Below, one piece after another: positions 1 through 6,522 of a stretch of DNA of 6,806 nucleotides. Each line of letters starts with the position of its first letter. Position 1 is the first letter of the stretch. The notes under the pieces were generated by a model. The model ran no database searches and was not told where the DNA came from. It saw nothing but the letters and a program-made list of their open reading frames with translations. The stretch is from JAJQCI01 sp964388305 (lineage in GTDB: Bacteria; Bacillota; Clostridia; Lachnospirales; CAG-274): positions 1 to 6,806 of the forward strand of contig CAYMAA010000087.1 of NCBI GenBank assembly GCA_964388305.1, given 5' to 3'. The position numbers were made by a program, and so were the translations under genes.

Positions 1-88
1 AGGTGGCAAATTCTATTTATTTTTTAACAATTTTTCTTTATTAAGGCTTTGTATTTCGGTTTTGTAATAACCAAGCGCTAAGGCTTGC

Positions 89-138
89 GCAGGGGCGGCG
101 AATGTGACGGCTGCAGTCGGCACATTCGCCGCCCCTGC
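89..138. repeat. Perfect 18-bp inverted repeat with 14-base loop
   Basis: The left arm at 89-106 begins GCAGGGGCGG and the right arm at 121-138 ends CCGCCCCTGC. The two arms are exact reverse complements over 18 bases. The 14-base spacer (107-120) contains the palindrome CTGCAG and could add about three more pairs (108-110 with 117-119, one of them a G-U pair). As RNA or as a cruciform this would be the most stable structure in the window. It lies upstream of the predicted promoter, so it is probably not in the leader of the downstream operon. Confidence 0.85.
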
Positions 139-160
139 CACACCCCTCCCCCGAGGGTCG

Positions 161-195
161 CCGTTTCCGGACGGCTTTTAAGCCGTCTGAAACGG
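161..195. repeat. Imperfect inverted repeat (hairpin 4 of the cluster)
   Basis: CCGTTTC (161-167) pairs with GAAACGG (189-195), and GACGGCTT (170-177) pairs with AAGCCGTC (180-187). Two unpaired bases lie on the left (168-169) and one on the right (188). In practice the tip would open to a TTTTAA loop closed by GACGGC/GCCGTC. What follows is a mixed A-rich sequence rather than a T-run, so I do not call it a terminator. It closes the palindromic tract and stands about 30 bases upstream of the -35 box. Confidence 0.7.
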
Positions 196-226
196 TGAGC
201 AGCCTTAAAAAATACAGAAAATTAAT

Positions 227-255
227 TTGACGTTAAAGGAATAATACTATATAAT
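227..255 (+). promoter_or_regulatory. Sigma-A type promoter for the operon
   Basis: A -35 element TTGACG (227-232, five of six matches to TTGACA) is followed after exactly 17 bases by a perfect -10 element TATAAT (250-255). Transcription would begin near base 262. The spacer is AT-rich. This is the only strong promoter I can read in the window. It lies just before the first small gene, so it plausibly drives the whole + strand gene run. With a start near 262 the leader is only about 20-40 bases, which leaves no room for a T-box or riboswitch before the first gene. Confidence 0.8.
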
Positions 256-291
256 ATAGGAAACACTGATAAATTTTATCGATTGACAGAA

Positions 292-531
292 ATGAGGGAT
301 TTTTTGGAGTTATTGGATATTTTGAAAAAAGCCGGAAGGGCAGATGAATTTGAAAAATCTTCCAACTACTATTTTGAAAGACATATATGCCCCGCAGACG
401 GGAAAGAAAGAAAAATTATGATGGATTTTGTTTTGGAAAACGAGGGGATGAAGGACGTTATAAGGTTTGGTATATGCCCCGAGTGCGGAAAGGTATATTA
501 TCACAAGGATATTAATACAAAGCTTTTTTGA
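292..531 (+). CDS. Small Cys-containing protein of unknown function (possible zinc site)
   Basis: I do not recognise this family. The frame encodes 79 residues from ATG 292. An in-frame TTG at 283 would give 82, and a TTG at 304 would give 75. The 304 start has a nearby purine stretch (GAGGGA, 294-299) that could serve as a ribosome binding site, whereas 283 and 292 have none, so the start is unsettled. Numbered from TTG 283, the N-terminal third is a predicted helix (FLELLDILKKAG). It is followed by H34-x-C36-P and then a C65-P-E-C68-G pair near the C-terminus. This is compatible with a small zinc-ribbon-like or zinc-stabilised fold, although only three Cys and one or two His are available. 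There is no signal peptide or membrane segment, so it is probably cytoplasmic. It follows the strong promoter and ends 28 bases before glnS, so the two are probably cotranscribed. Function unknown. Confidence 0.7.
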   Translation: MRDFLELLDILKKAGRADEFEKSSNYYFERHICPADGKERKIMMDFVLENEGMKDVIRFGICPECGKVYYHKDINTKLF

Positions 532-544
532 TATTTTATACAGC

Positions 545-550
545 AGGAGG
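545..550 (+). promoter_or_regulatory. Ribosome binding site of glnS
   Basis: A perfect AGGAGG ends nine bases before the ATG at 560. A nearer ATG at 553 is in another frame and meets a stop after four codons, so the site supports 560 as the glnS start. Confidence 0.85.
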
Positions 551-559
551 AAATGAAAA

Positions 560-2227
560 ATGGCTGACGAAAGAGAAAACAAGTTTGGTGAAACTGCGGG
601 ATTTATTCACAATTATATACTAAAGGATTTAGAGGGGGAGCTTAATAAAATTCACACACGTTTTCCTCCGGAGCCAAACGGATATTTACACATTGGTCAC
701 GCAAAATCCATTTGTCTTAATTTTGGCTTGGCAAAGCTATACGGCGGAAAGTGCAATTTAAGATTTGACGATACCAACCCCGCAAAGGAGGATATGGAGT
801 TTGTCAACTCCATTAAGGAGGATATTAAATGGCTTGGTTTTGACTGGGGGGACAGACTTTACTACGCATCTTCTTATTTTGATAAAATGTACGAATATGC
901 TGTTGTTCTCATTAAAAAAGGCAAGGCATTTGTTTGTGATATGAGTGCGGAGGAAATGAAAAAGGCAAGGGGCGACCTTAAAACCCCGGGGGTTGAAAGC
1001 CCTTACAGAAACAGAAGCATTGAAGAGAATTTAGATTTATTTGAAAGAATGAAAAACGGGGAGTTTGCCGACGGAGAAAAGACTTTGAGAGCAAAAATCG
1101 ATATGAGTTCTCCCAATATGAATATGAGGGACCCCGTAATTTACAGAATTTCTCACAAAACACACCATGCCAGCGGCGACAAATGGTGCATTTACCCCAT
1201 GTACGATTTTGCACACCCTGTTGAGGACGCCATTGAGGGAATTACACACTCCATTTGCACATTGGAGTTTGAGGATCACAGACCTTTATATGACTGGGTT
1301 ATTAGAGAAATTGGTGTTTTTGAAATTATACCAAGGCAAATTGAGTTTGCAAAGCTTAATTTAACGGATACCATTATGGGAAAGAGATATTTAAGAAATC
1401 TGGTTGAAACAAATCAGGTGGACGGCTGGGACGACCCTCGGCTTTGCACTATTTGCGGAATCAGAAGAAGGGGATATACTCCCGAAGCGGTTAGAGCCTT
1501 TTGTGAAGGAGTGGGAGTTGCCAAGGCAAACTCCGTTGTGGACCAAAGGCAGCTTGAATATTATGTAAGAGAAGATCTTAAAGATAAGGTACCTGTTGCC
1601 ATGGCGGTTATTGACCCTGTTAAGGTGGTTATTACAAACTATCCCGAAGGCGAGAGCGAAATGCTGCCTGTTGAAAATCACCCAAGCAACGAGGCTTTTG
1701 GCACAAGGCAGGTAAAATTTGGCAGAGAAATATACATTGAAAGAGAGGACTTTATGGAAGAGCCGCCGAAAAAGTATTTCAGGCTTTCTCCGGATAAAGA
1801 GGTAAGGCTTAAAGGAGCATACTTTATTAAATGTACGGGAGTAAAAAAGGACGAAAACGGCAATATAACGGAAATTTTGGCAACATACGACCCTGAAACA
1901 AAGGGAGGAAACTGTACCACAAGAAAGGTTAAGGGAACAATACACTGGGTATATGCTCCCGAGGCGGCAGATGTTGAGGTTAATTTATACGAAAATCTGG
2001 TTGTTGCAGATGAAAGCTCCGATAACGGCTACAGCTTAAATCCAAATTCTCTTAAAACTGTTGCGGCAAAGGCTGAGCCGTGTCTTTTAAAGGCGAAGGC
2101 TATGGACAGGTTTCAGTTTATGAGATTGGGTTATTTTGTGGCAGACAGCAAACGCAGTACGGAGGGCAAGCCTGTATTTAACAGAATTGTTTCCTTAAAA
2201 AGTTCATTTAAGCCAAATCAGGCTTAA
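560..2227 (+). CDS. glnS: Glutaminyl-tRNA synthetase (GlnRS)
   Basis: This class I aminoacyl-tRNA synthetase joins glutamine to tRNA-Gln using ATP in the cytoplasm. The 555 residues match the usual bacterial length (E. coli about 554), and the alignment is collinear from end to end. The catalytic domain spans roughly residues 33-300. It contains PPEPNGYLHIGHAKS (HIGH at 44-47), the tRNA acceptor-end motif LRFDDTNP (67-74) and the glutamine-site region CIYPMYDFAH (210-219). The KMSKS-equivalent loop reads IMGKR (272-276), where E. coli has VMSKR. The beta-barrel anticodon-binding domain follows (about 340-535), with typical stretches such as AVIDPVK, KVKGTIHWV and KPVFNRIV. No extra N-terminal tRNA-binding or YqeY-like domain is present. 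It lies 15 bases before the LCP gene. Many Firmicutes lack GlnRS and make Gln-tRNA with GatCAB, so its presence points to a lineage that acquired the direct route. No T-box precedes it. Confidence 0.97.
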   Translation: MADERENKFGETAGFIHNYILKDLEGELNKIHTRFPPEPNGYLHIGHAKSICLNFGLAKLYGGKCNLRFDDTNPAKEDMEFVNSIKEDIKWLGFDWGDRLYYASSYFDKMYEYAVVLIKKGKAFVCDMSAEEMKKARGDLKTPGVESPYRNRSIEENLDLFERMKNGEFADGEKTLRAKIDMSSPNMNMRDPVIYRISHKTHHASGDKWCIYPMYDFAHPVEDAIEGITHSICTLEFEDHRPLYDWVIREIGVFEIIPRQIEFAKLNLTDTIMGKRYLRNLVETNQVDGWDDPRLCTICGIRRRGYTPEAVRAFCEGVGVAKANSVVDQRQLEYYVREDLKDKVPVAMAVIDPVKVVITNYPEGESEMLPVENHPSNEAFGTRQVKFGREIYIEREDFMEEPPKKYFRLSPDKEVRLKGAYFIKCTGVKKDENGNITEILATYDPETKGGNCTTRKVKGTIHWVYAPEAADVEVNLYENLVVADESSDNGYSLNPNSLKTVAAKAEPCLLKAKAMDRFQFMRLGYFVADSKRSTEGKPVFNRIVSLKSSFKPNQA

Positions 2228-2242
2228 TAAAGGCGGATTTTT

Positions 2243-3640
2243 ATGAAAAACTATGACTATGATGATTTTGACGGTTACAAAAGACCGAGAAAAAAAGTAA
2301 AAAAACGGCGTAAAAAAAGCGGTGTGCTGCTGTTTTTCAAATCCTTGTTTTTAACTGTTATTTTGTGCGGAATTATATTTTTTGCCGTATACATTCCTTA
2401 CACTTATTTGAATACAAACAATGAGGACGACTTTTTTGGCGGAAACAACAGAGTTGCCGCTTTCCTGCTGAGTATACCTCAGGGCATATATCACTTTTTT
2501 CACGGTGTGGGCGAGGGGGACTTGCAGGAGGCTTTTTCCGTCAGCATTGGAGAAACGAACCTTGTTGTTTTGGGTACGGACGAGGACGGAACAAGAACGG
2601 ACACAATTATGGTTATGAACTACAATCCCGACAACCAAAAGGTTACTCTTATATCCGTTCCGAGGGATTCCTACATTGAGGTTGATGATTTTGATTTTGA
2701 AGCAATGCAGTCGGAGTACCCTGAGCCGGGCAGCAACGGAATGAAAATCAATGCGGTTTATCATTATGCGCCCGAGGGCGAAAAAGAGGATATGGTTGTT
2801 AAATATGTAAGCCGTGTTACGGGACTTGATATTGACTATTATGCTTTGGTTGATTTTGACGCTTTTAAATATCTGGTAGACTCGGTTGGGGGCATTGAGT
2901 ATGATGTGCCTATGGATATGAGCTATTATGACCCTGAGTTTGATTTTAAAATTGATCTTAAAGCAGGCTTGCAAACCCTTAACGGAGATGAGGCGGAGCA
3001 GCTTGTAAGGTTCAGAAAAGGCTACGCAAACCAGGATATTGGGCGGGTGGCTACTCAACAGAGCTTTGTTAAGGAGCTTATAAAGGCTCTTGCGACAAAG
3101 GACAATATTATAAAAAATCCTACGGCTTATATTACAACTGCCATTAAATATGTAAAAACGGATATAGGCTTAAGCGATGCCGTTAAATATTTTACAATTT
3201 TGGACAAAATCAATTTGGAAGCTATAGACAGCTTTACTTTGCCCGGCACTTCTGCAATTATAAACGATTCTGCCTGTTACCAATTGGACGAAACGACTAT
3301 TTCAAGCCTTGTGGCAGATGTTGAAAACGGAACTTACGGTGTTCAAAGCGAAGAGAGCGTAAGCAGTGTCGGCAAGAGCATAGTTGTGCTTAACGGCGGC
3401 TATACAAGCGGTTTGGCAGGTGTTTTTAAGGGCAGGCTTGAGGCTGACGGATTTACCGTTAGCGAAATTGGAGATTATGACGGACTGAAGTCCGATGTTA
3501 CAAAAATTTTCGTTAAGAACGATGGCGAGGGTATTGACCTGCAAAAATATTTTACGGACTCTATTATAATAGAGGGTGAGGAGGATATGCCTGCGCCGGG
3601 TGATATTGTAATTGTTATAGGAGTTGAAGAAACTGCGTAA
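2243..3640 (+). CDS. LytR-CpsA-Psr (LCP) family cell-wall polymer ligase
   Basis: LCP proteins transfer undecaprenyl-linked anionic glycopolymers (teichoic acids, capsule) to peptidoglycan on the outer face of the membrane. The 465-residue product is a type II membrane protein. It has a cytoplasmic tail rich in Asp/Tyr and then Lys/Arg (1-26), one membrane helix (about 27-53), and an extracellular LCP domain (about 105-285). Seen in that domain are LGTDEDGTRTDTIM (110-123), SVPRD (138-142) and LVRFRKGYANQDIGR (254-268), which carry the Arg/Asp residues known in the family to bind the lipid pyrophosphate and metal. A linker leads to a LytR_C-type domain (about 378-462, starting SIVVLNGG and ending DIVIVIGVE). 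The ATG has the ribosome binding site AAAGGCGG ending six bases upstream, and only 15 bases separate it from glnS. Which polymer it handles, and whether it is LytR, TagU or another paralogue, cannot be told from sequence. Confidence 0.94.
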   Translation: MKNYDYDDFDGYKRPRKKVKKRRKKSGVLLFFKSLFLTVILCGIIFFAVYIPYTYLNTNNEDDFFGGNNRVAAFLLSIPQGIYHFFHGVGEGDLQEAFSVSIGETNLVVLGTDEDGTRTDTIMVMNYNPDNQKVTLISVPRDSYIEVDDFDFEAMQSEYPEPGSNGMKINAVYHYAPEGEKEDMVVKYVSRVTGLDIDYYALVDFDAFKYLVDSVGGIEYDVPMDMSYYDPEFDFKIDLKAGLQTLNGDEAEQLVRFRKGYANQDIGRVATQQSFVKELIKALATKDNIIKNPTAYITTAIKYVKTDIGLSDAVKYFTILDKINLEAIDSFTLPGTSAIINDSACYQLDETTISSLVADVENGTYGVQSEESVSSVGKSIVVLNGGYTSGLAGVFKGRLEADGFTVSEIGDYDGLKSDVTKIFVKNDGEGIDLQKYFTDSIIIEGEEDMPAPGDIVIVIGVEETA

Positions 3641-3645
3641 GGGCG

Positions 3646-4893
3646 GTGATTGATATAAAAACATTGGCTGTTATCGGCGGCGGAGCATCGGGACTTTTTG
3701 CTGCCATTAACGCCGCTTATGCGGCAAAGGGAAGAGCAAGGATTGTTGTTTTGGAAAGAATGACAAGAGTTGGGCGAAAAATATTGGCAACCGGCAACGG
3801 ACGGTGCAACTATACAAATATTAATGCAACATGGGAGCATTATTACGGAAAGGACAGAAGCTTTGTAAAGGCTGTCCTTTCTGAATTTAACGCCCGTTGG
3901 GTGATGGATTTTTTTGGCAGGCTGGGTGTTTTGGCAAAGGAGGAAAACGCAGGAAAGGTGTTTCCTTATTCCGACCGCGCGGAATCCGTTTTAGACGCTT
4001 TAAGGCTTGAGGCGGAGCGTGTTGGGGTTGAAATTAAAACAGGCTTTGATGTTAAAACAATTGTTAAAAGAAACGGTATTTTTAAAGCCGTGTCTTACAA
4101 AGGTGATGTTTTTACGGCAAACAGTGTTATTATTGCCTGCGGCGGAAAAGCCTCTCCCGATTTGGGGTCGAACGGAAGCGGATACGGTTTACTAAAGAGC
4201 TTTGGACACACCATAACGGATTTAAGTCCTGCTTTGGTACAGATAAGGCTTAAAGGAGAGTTTTTAAAGGCTCTTTCGGGCATAAAAATTAAAGGCAATC
4301 TAATGCTGTTTGTAAAAGATAATATTGTAAAAGAGGAATACGGAGAAATTTTGTTTACGGACTATGGTGTTTCGGGGCCTCCCGTATTTCAGATTTCGGG
4401 ATTTGCGGGAAGATATAAAAAATGCTCTCTTTCCATAGATTTTATGCCCGAGTATGATTTAAACAGTGTTTTTGAGCTTTTAAGCATTAGGCGAAAGGCG
4501 CTTTCTCACCTTACAATGGAAAACTTTTTTGTGGGAATGTTACATAAAAGACTGGGAAACATTATTGCAAGACGCTGCGGTATTGAAAAGCTTTCATTTA
4601 AGGTTAGTGATTTAAGCAAAGAGCAAATTTGGAATATGGCTTATTGCATAAAGCTTTTTAAGGCGGAAATTGAGGGACTTAACGGCTGGAAAAACGCTCA
4701 GGTTACGGCAGGGGGAGCAGAGGTTAAAGAGTTTGATGATGTCAGTATGGAGTCTTTAAAAGTCAAAGGCTTGTATTGCTGCGGAGAGATTTTGGACGTG
4801 CTTGGTGAATGCGGCGGATTTAATTTGCAGTGGGCATGGGCAAGCGGCGCAGCGGCAGGCAGAAGCGCAGGGGAGGCTTTGACTGCTGAGTAG
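3646..4893 (+). CDS. BaiN/HI0933-family NAD(P)/FAD-dependent oxidoreductase
   Basis: This is a flavoprotein of the COG2081 group (HI0933, YhiN, BaiN/RdsA). At 415 residues it has the normal family length. It opens with an FAD-binding Rossmann motif VIGGGASG (9-16) and the ribose-binding acid E37 at the end of strand 2. The family signature VGRKILATGNGRCNYTN follows (42-58), then VIIACGG (161-167), the middle insert domain, and the C-terminal FAD-closing segment VTAGGAE (353-359) through CGEILDVLGECGGFNLQWAWASG (379-401). BaiN of Clostridium scindens is linked to bile-acid reduction, but the family is wide and substrates are mostly unknown, so that role should not be carried over. The start is uncertain: GTG 3646 is used here because it keeps a natural N-terminus, but it overlaps the best ribosome binding sequence (GGGCGGTGAT, 3641-3650). 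TTG 3664 is the alternative. It begins five bases after the LCP stop, so it is cotranscribed and probably translationally coupled. Confidence 0.92.
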   Translation: MIDIKTLAVIGGGASGLFAAINAAYAAKGRARIVVLERMTRVGRKILATGNGRCNYTNINATWEHYYGKDRSFVKAVLSEFNARWVMDFFGRLGVLAKEENAGKVFPYSDRAESVLDALRLEAERVGVEIKTGFDVKTIVKRNGIFKAVSYKGDVFTANSVIIACGGKASPDLGSNGSGYGLLKSFGHTITDLSPALVQIRLKGEFLKALSGIKIKGNLMLFVKDNIVKEEYGEILFTDYGVSGPPVFQISGFAGRYKKCSLSIDFMPEYDLNSVFELLSIRRKALSHLTMENFFVGMLHKRLGNIIARRCGIEKLSFKVSDLSKEQIWNMAYCIKLFKAEIEGLNGWKNAQVTAGGAEVKEFDDVSMESLKVKGLYCCGEILDVLGECGGFNLQWAWASGAAAGRSAGEALTAE

Positions 4894-4928
4894 TCCGTTT
4901 GGTTTATGCTTATATTGCATATTTTGTT

Positions 4929-4933
4929 GGAGG
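4929..4933 (+). promoter_or_regulatory. Ribosome binding site that fixes the TTG start of the COG2509 gene
   Basis: GGAGG stands eight bases before TTG 4942. The longer in-frame choice, ATG 4906, has no purine-rich sequence ahead of it. It would also place this ribosome binding site inside the coding frame and add 12 residues (MLILHILLEDWA) before the conserved-looking beginning IRINGVK. Confidence 0.85.
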
Positions 4934-4941
4934 ATTGGGCT

Positions 4942-6501
4942 TTGATAAGAATAAACGGTGTAAAGACTTCGGTTAGAAATGAACTGAATGATGAGTTTTT
5001 AAAAAAGCTTGTGGGGGAAAGGGTTAAGAGAAAAATTAAGTCCGTGCGTCTGTTTAGAAAGAGTATTGACGCCAGAAACAGGGAGAACATTATTTACAAT
5101 TTAACTTTAGATTTTGAATGTGACGGAGAAAAAGCGCTTTTAAAAAGGAAGAGCATTAGTCCGATTAAGGAAGTTAATTATATTATTAAAAAAGCGAGAA
5201 GTACAAAAAGACCTGTTGTTATCGGGTTTGGGCCCGGCGGTATGATGAGCGGACTTTATTTTGCCGAGGCAGGCTTAAAGCCTGTTATTTTGGAAAGAGG
5301 AAAGGACGCTGACAGTCGAAAAGCTGATGTTGACGGCTTTTTTGGCGGCGGAGGACTTAACAAAGAGAGCAATGTTTGCTTTGGAGAGGGCGGAGCAGGC
5401 ACTTTTTCCGACGGCAAGCTTAACACGGGAGTGAATGACCCGAGAATAAGATATATTCTTAAACGGTTTGTTGAGTTTGGCGCTCCGGAGGATATTTTAT
5501 ACAATGCAAAGCCTCATGTGGGAACAGACAGACTTATTGAGGTTGTTAAGAACATAAGGAAGAGAATTGAAGCGCTTGGGGGAGAGGTGCGTTTTGGAGC
5601 AAAGGCGGAGGACATTCTTATAAAAAACGGCGCTGTTTGGGGAGTTTCGGCAGGAAACGAAATTTTTGAAGCAGACAAAGTTGTTTTGGCAACGGGTCAT
5701 TCCGCAAGGGATACATTTGAAATGCTTTTTGCAAAGGGTTTTGTAATGGAGAAAAAGGGGTTTTCCGTAGGTGTGAGAATAGAGCACAGCCAAGAGTTTA
5801 TTAATAAGGCTCAATACGGTGATTTTGCCGAATTTTTGCCTGCGGCTGACTATAAACTGTTTACTCATTTGGAGGACGGACGAGGGGTTTACAGCTTTTG
5901 TATGTGTCCCGGAGGGGTTGTTGTGGCGGCTGCAACAGAGGACGGCGGCATTGTTACCAACGGTATGAGCAATCACGGCAGAAGCGGAAATAACGCAAAT
6001 TCCGCCATATTGGTAAGTATTATGCCAAAGGATTTTAAGGGGGACAGTCCTTTGGAGGGTGTTCTGTTTCAACGGACGCTTGAAAGAAAAGCGTACAAGC
6101 TTGGCGGAGGGGGTTTTGTTGCTCCCGCTCAAAACGTGGAGGACTTTTTGGCAGACAGAGGAACTGCAAGGCTTAAAAACATAACGCCTACCTACCGACC
6201 GGGAGTTGTCGGAGCAGATTTCAAAGAGCTTTTTCCTCCCTATATTTACCGCTCCTTGCAGCAGGGATTAATCAGGTTTGATAAAATGCTGCACGGTTTT
6301 GGAAGTAATGCGGTTATGACGGGGGTTGAAAGCCGTTCAACCTCTCCCGTAAGGATATTGAGGGACAGAGAAACCCTTGAGGCTGTTGGGGTTAAGGGGG
6401 TTTATCCCTGCGGCGAGGGCGCAGGCTATGCAGGGGGTATAATGTCAGCTTGCGCAGACGGACTGAAATGCGGTGAAAAAGCCGCCGCAAGCATGGATTA
6501 A
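4942..6501 (+). CDS. COG2509-type FAD-dependent dehydrogenase-like flavoprotein
   Basis: This is an uncharacterised FAD-dependent oxidoreductase family, usually annotated as NAD(FAD)-utilizing dehydrogenase. From the TTG at 4942 the product has 519 residues, typical of the family. An N-terminal domain of about 85 residues comes first, including LFRKSIDARNRENI (37-50). The Rossmann motif VVIGFGPGG (92-100) follows, with the ribose-binding acid E118. Next is the highly conserved block CFGEGGAGTFSDGKLNTGVNDPR (146-168). VVLATGHSARD (247-257), FCMCPGG (319-325), a TPTYRPGV segment (416-423) and the C-terminal FAD motif GVYPCGEGAGYAGGI (486-500) complete it. It is soluble, with no signal peptide or membrane helix. 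It follows the BaiN-family gene after 48 bases and is 21 bases from the next small gene. Substrate and electron partner cannot be read from sequence. The family is clear; the biochemical role is not. Confidence 0.93.
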   Translation: MIRINGVKTSVRNELNDEFLKKLVGERVKRKIKSVRLFRKSIDARNRENIIYNLTLDFECDGEKALLKRKSISPIKEVNYIIKKARSTKRPVVIGFGPGGMMSGLYFAEAGLKPVILERGKDADSRKADVDGFFGGGGLNKESNVCFGEGGAGTFSDGKLNTGVNDPRIRYILKRFVEFGAPEDILYNAKPHVGTDRLIEVVKNIRKRIEALGGEVRFGAKAEDILIKNGAVWGVSAGNEIFEADKVVLATGHSARDTFEMLFAKGFVMEKKGFSVGVRIEHSQEFINKAQYGDFAEFLPAADYKLFTHLEDGRGVYSFCMCPGGVVVAAATEDGGIVTNGMSNHGRSGNNANSAILVSIMPKDFKGDSPLEGVLFQRTLERKAYKLGGGGFVAPAQNVEDFLADRGTARLKNITPTYRPGVVGADFKELFPPYIYRSLQQGLIRFDKMLHGFGSNAVMTGVESRSTSPVRILRDRETLEAVGVKGVYPCGEGAGYAGGIMSACADGLKCGEKAAASMD

Positions 6502-6510
6502 ATTTTTTAA

Positions 6511-6515
6511 GGGGG
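6511..6515 (+). promoter_or_regulatory. Ribosome binding site of the 66-residue protein
   Basis: AAGGGGGAA (core GGGGG, 6511-6515) lies seven bases before ATG 6523. It sits in the short gap after the flavoprotein stop and supports translation of the small gene as a real product. Confidence 0.7.
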
Positions 6516-6522
6516 AATAAAT

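Larger units (their letters stand above)
72..195. repeat. GC-rich cluster of inverted repeats (palindromic intergenic element)
   Basis: Four potential hairpins follow one another almost without spacing. Hairpin 1 is a 5-bp stem (CAAGC 72-76, GCTTG 83-87). Hairpin 2 is a perfect 18-bp inverted repeat (89-106 with 121-138). Hairpin 3 is a 5-bp stem with a C4 loop (CCCTC 144-148, GAGGG 153-157). Hairpin 4 has arms 161-177 and 180-195 with a small internal mismatch. The tract is clearly richer in G and C than the AT-rich DNA on both sides and has no convincing open frame. No U-run follows any stem on either strand, so a simple intrinsic terminator is unlikely. Gut Clostridia often carry dispersed intergenic palindromes of the GGGGCG...CGCCCC type, and this tract resembles them. 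That family assignment is inference; copy number elsewhere in the genome cannot be seen here. Confidence 0.7.

Noticed and set aside
1..16. AGGTGGCA at the window edge as a possible remnant of a T-box (GGTGG core).
   Set aside because: The following bases do not match the T-box core (ACCGCG), and there is no antiterminator or terminator pairing after it.
2..67. Open frame at the left edge that might be the tail of an upstream gene.
   Set aside because: Only about 21 codons, with low-complexity AT-rich composition and no recognisable motif. It could be intergenic by chance.
182..191. GCCGTCTGAA, identical to the 10-base Neisseria DNA uptake sequence, in one arm of a hairpin.
   Set aside because: It is a single copy, the opposite arm does not carry a perfect inverse copy, and all genes in the window look clostridial. 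A chance 10-base match within a palindromic element is the simpler reading.
283..288. TTGACA, a perfect -35 consensus, at the start of the first small gene.
   Set aside because: No -10-like hexamer lies 16-19 bases downstream. The TTGACG/TATAAT pair at 227-255 is far better.
1391..1945. A long minus-strand open frame (184 codons) inside glnS, and a similar one at 2351-3058 inside the LCP gene.
   Set aside because: Both lie opposite well-supported genes, lack ribosome binding sites, and have no recognisable domains. They are shadows of real coding frames.
4879..4916. TTGACT with TATATT as a possible internal promoter before the COG2509 gene.
   Set aside because: The spacing is 26 bases, outside the working range. 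The nearer TATGCT gives 20 and is a poor match.
4905..4921. Small inverted repeat TATGC/GCATA followed by a few Ts, between the two flavoprotein genes.
   Set aside because: Only five mostly AT pairs with a 7-base loop, and TTTTG rather than a T-run. Too weak for a terminator.
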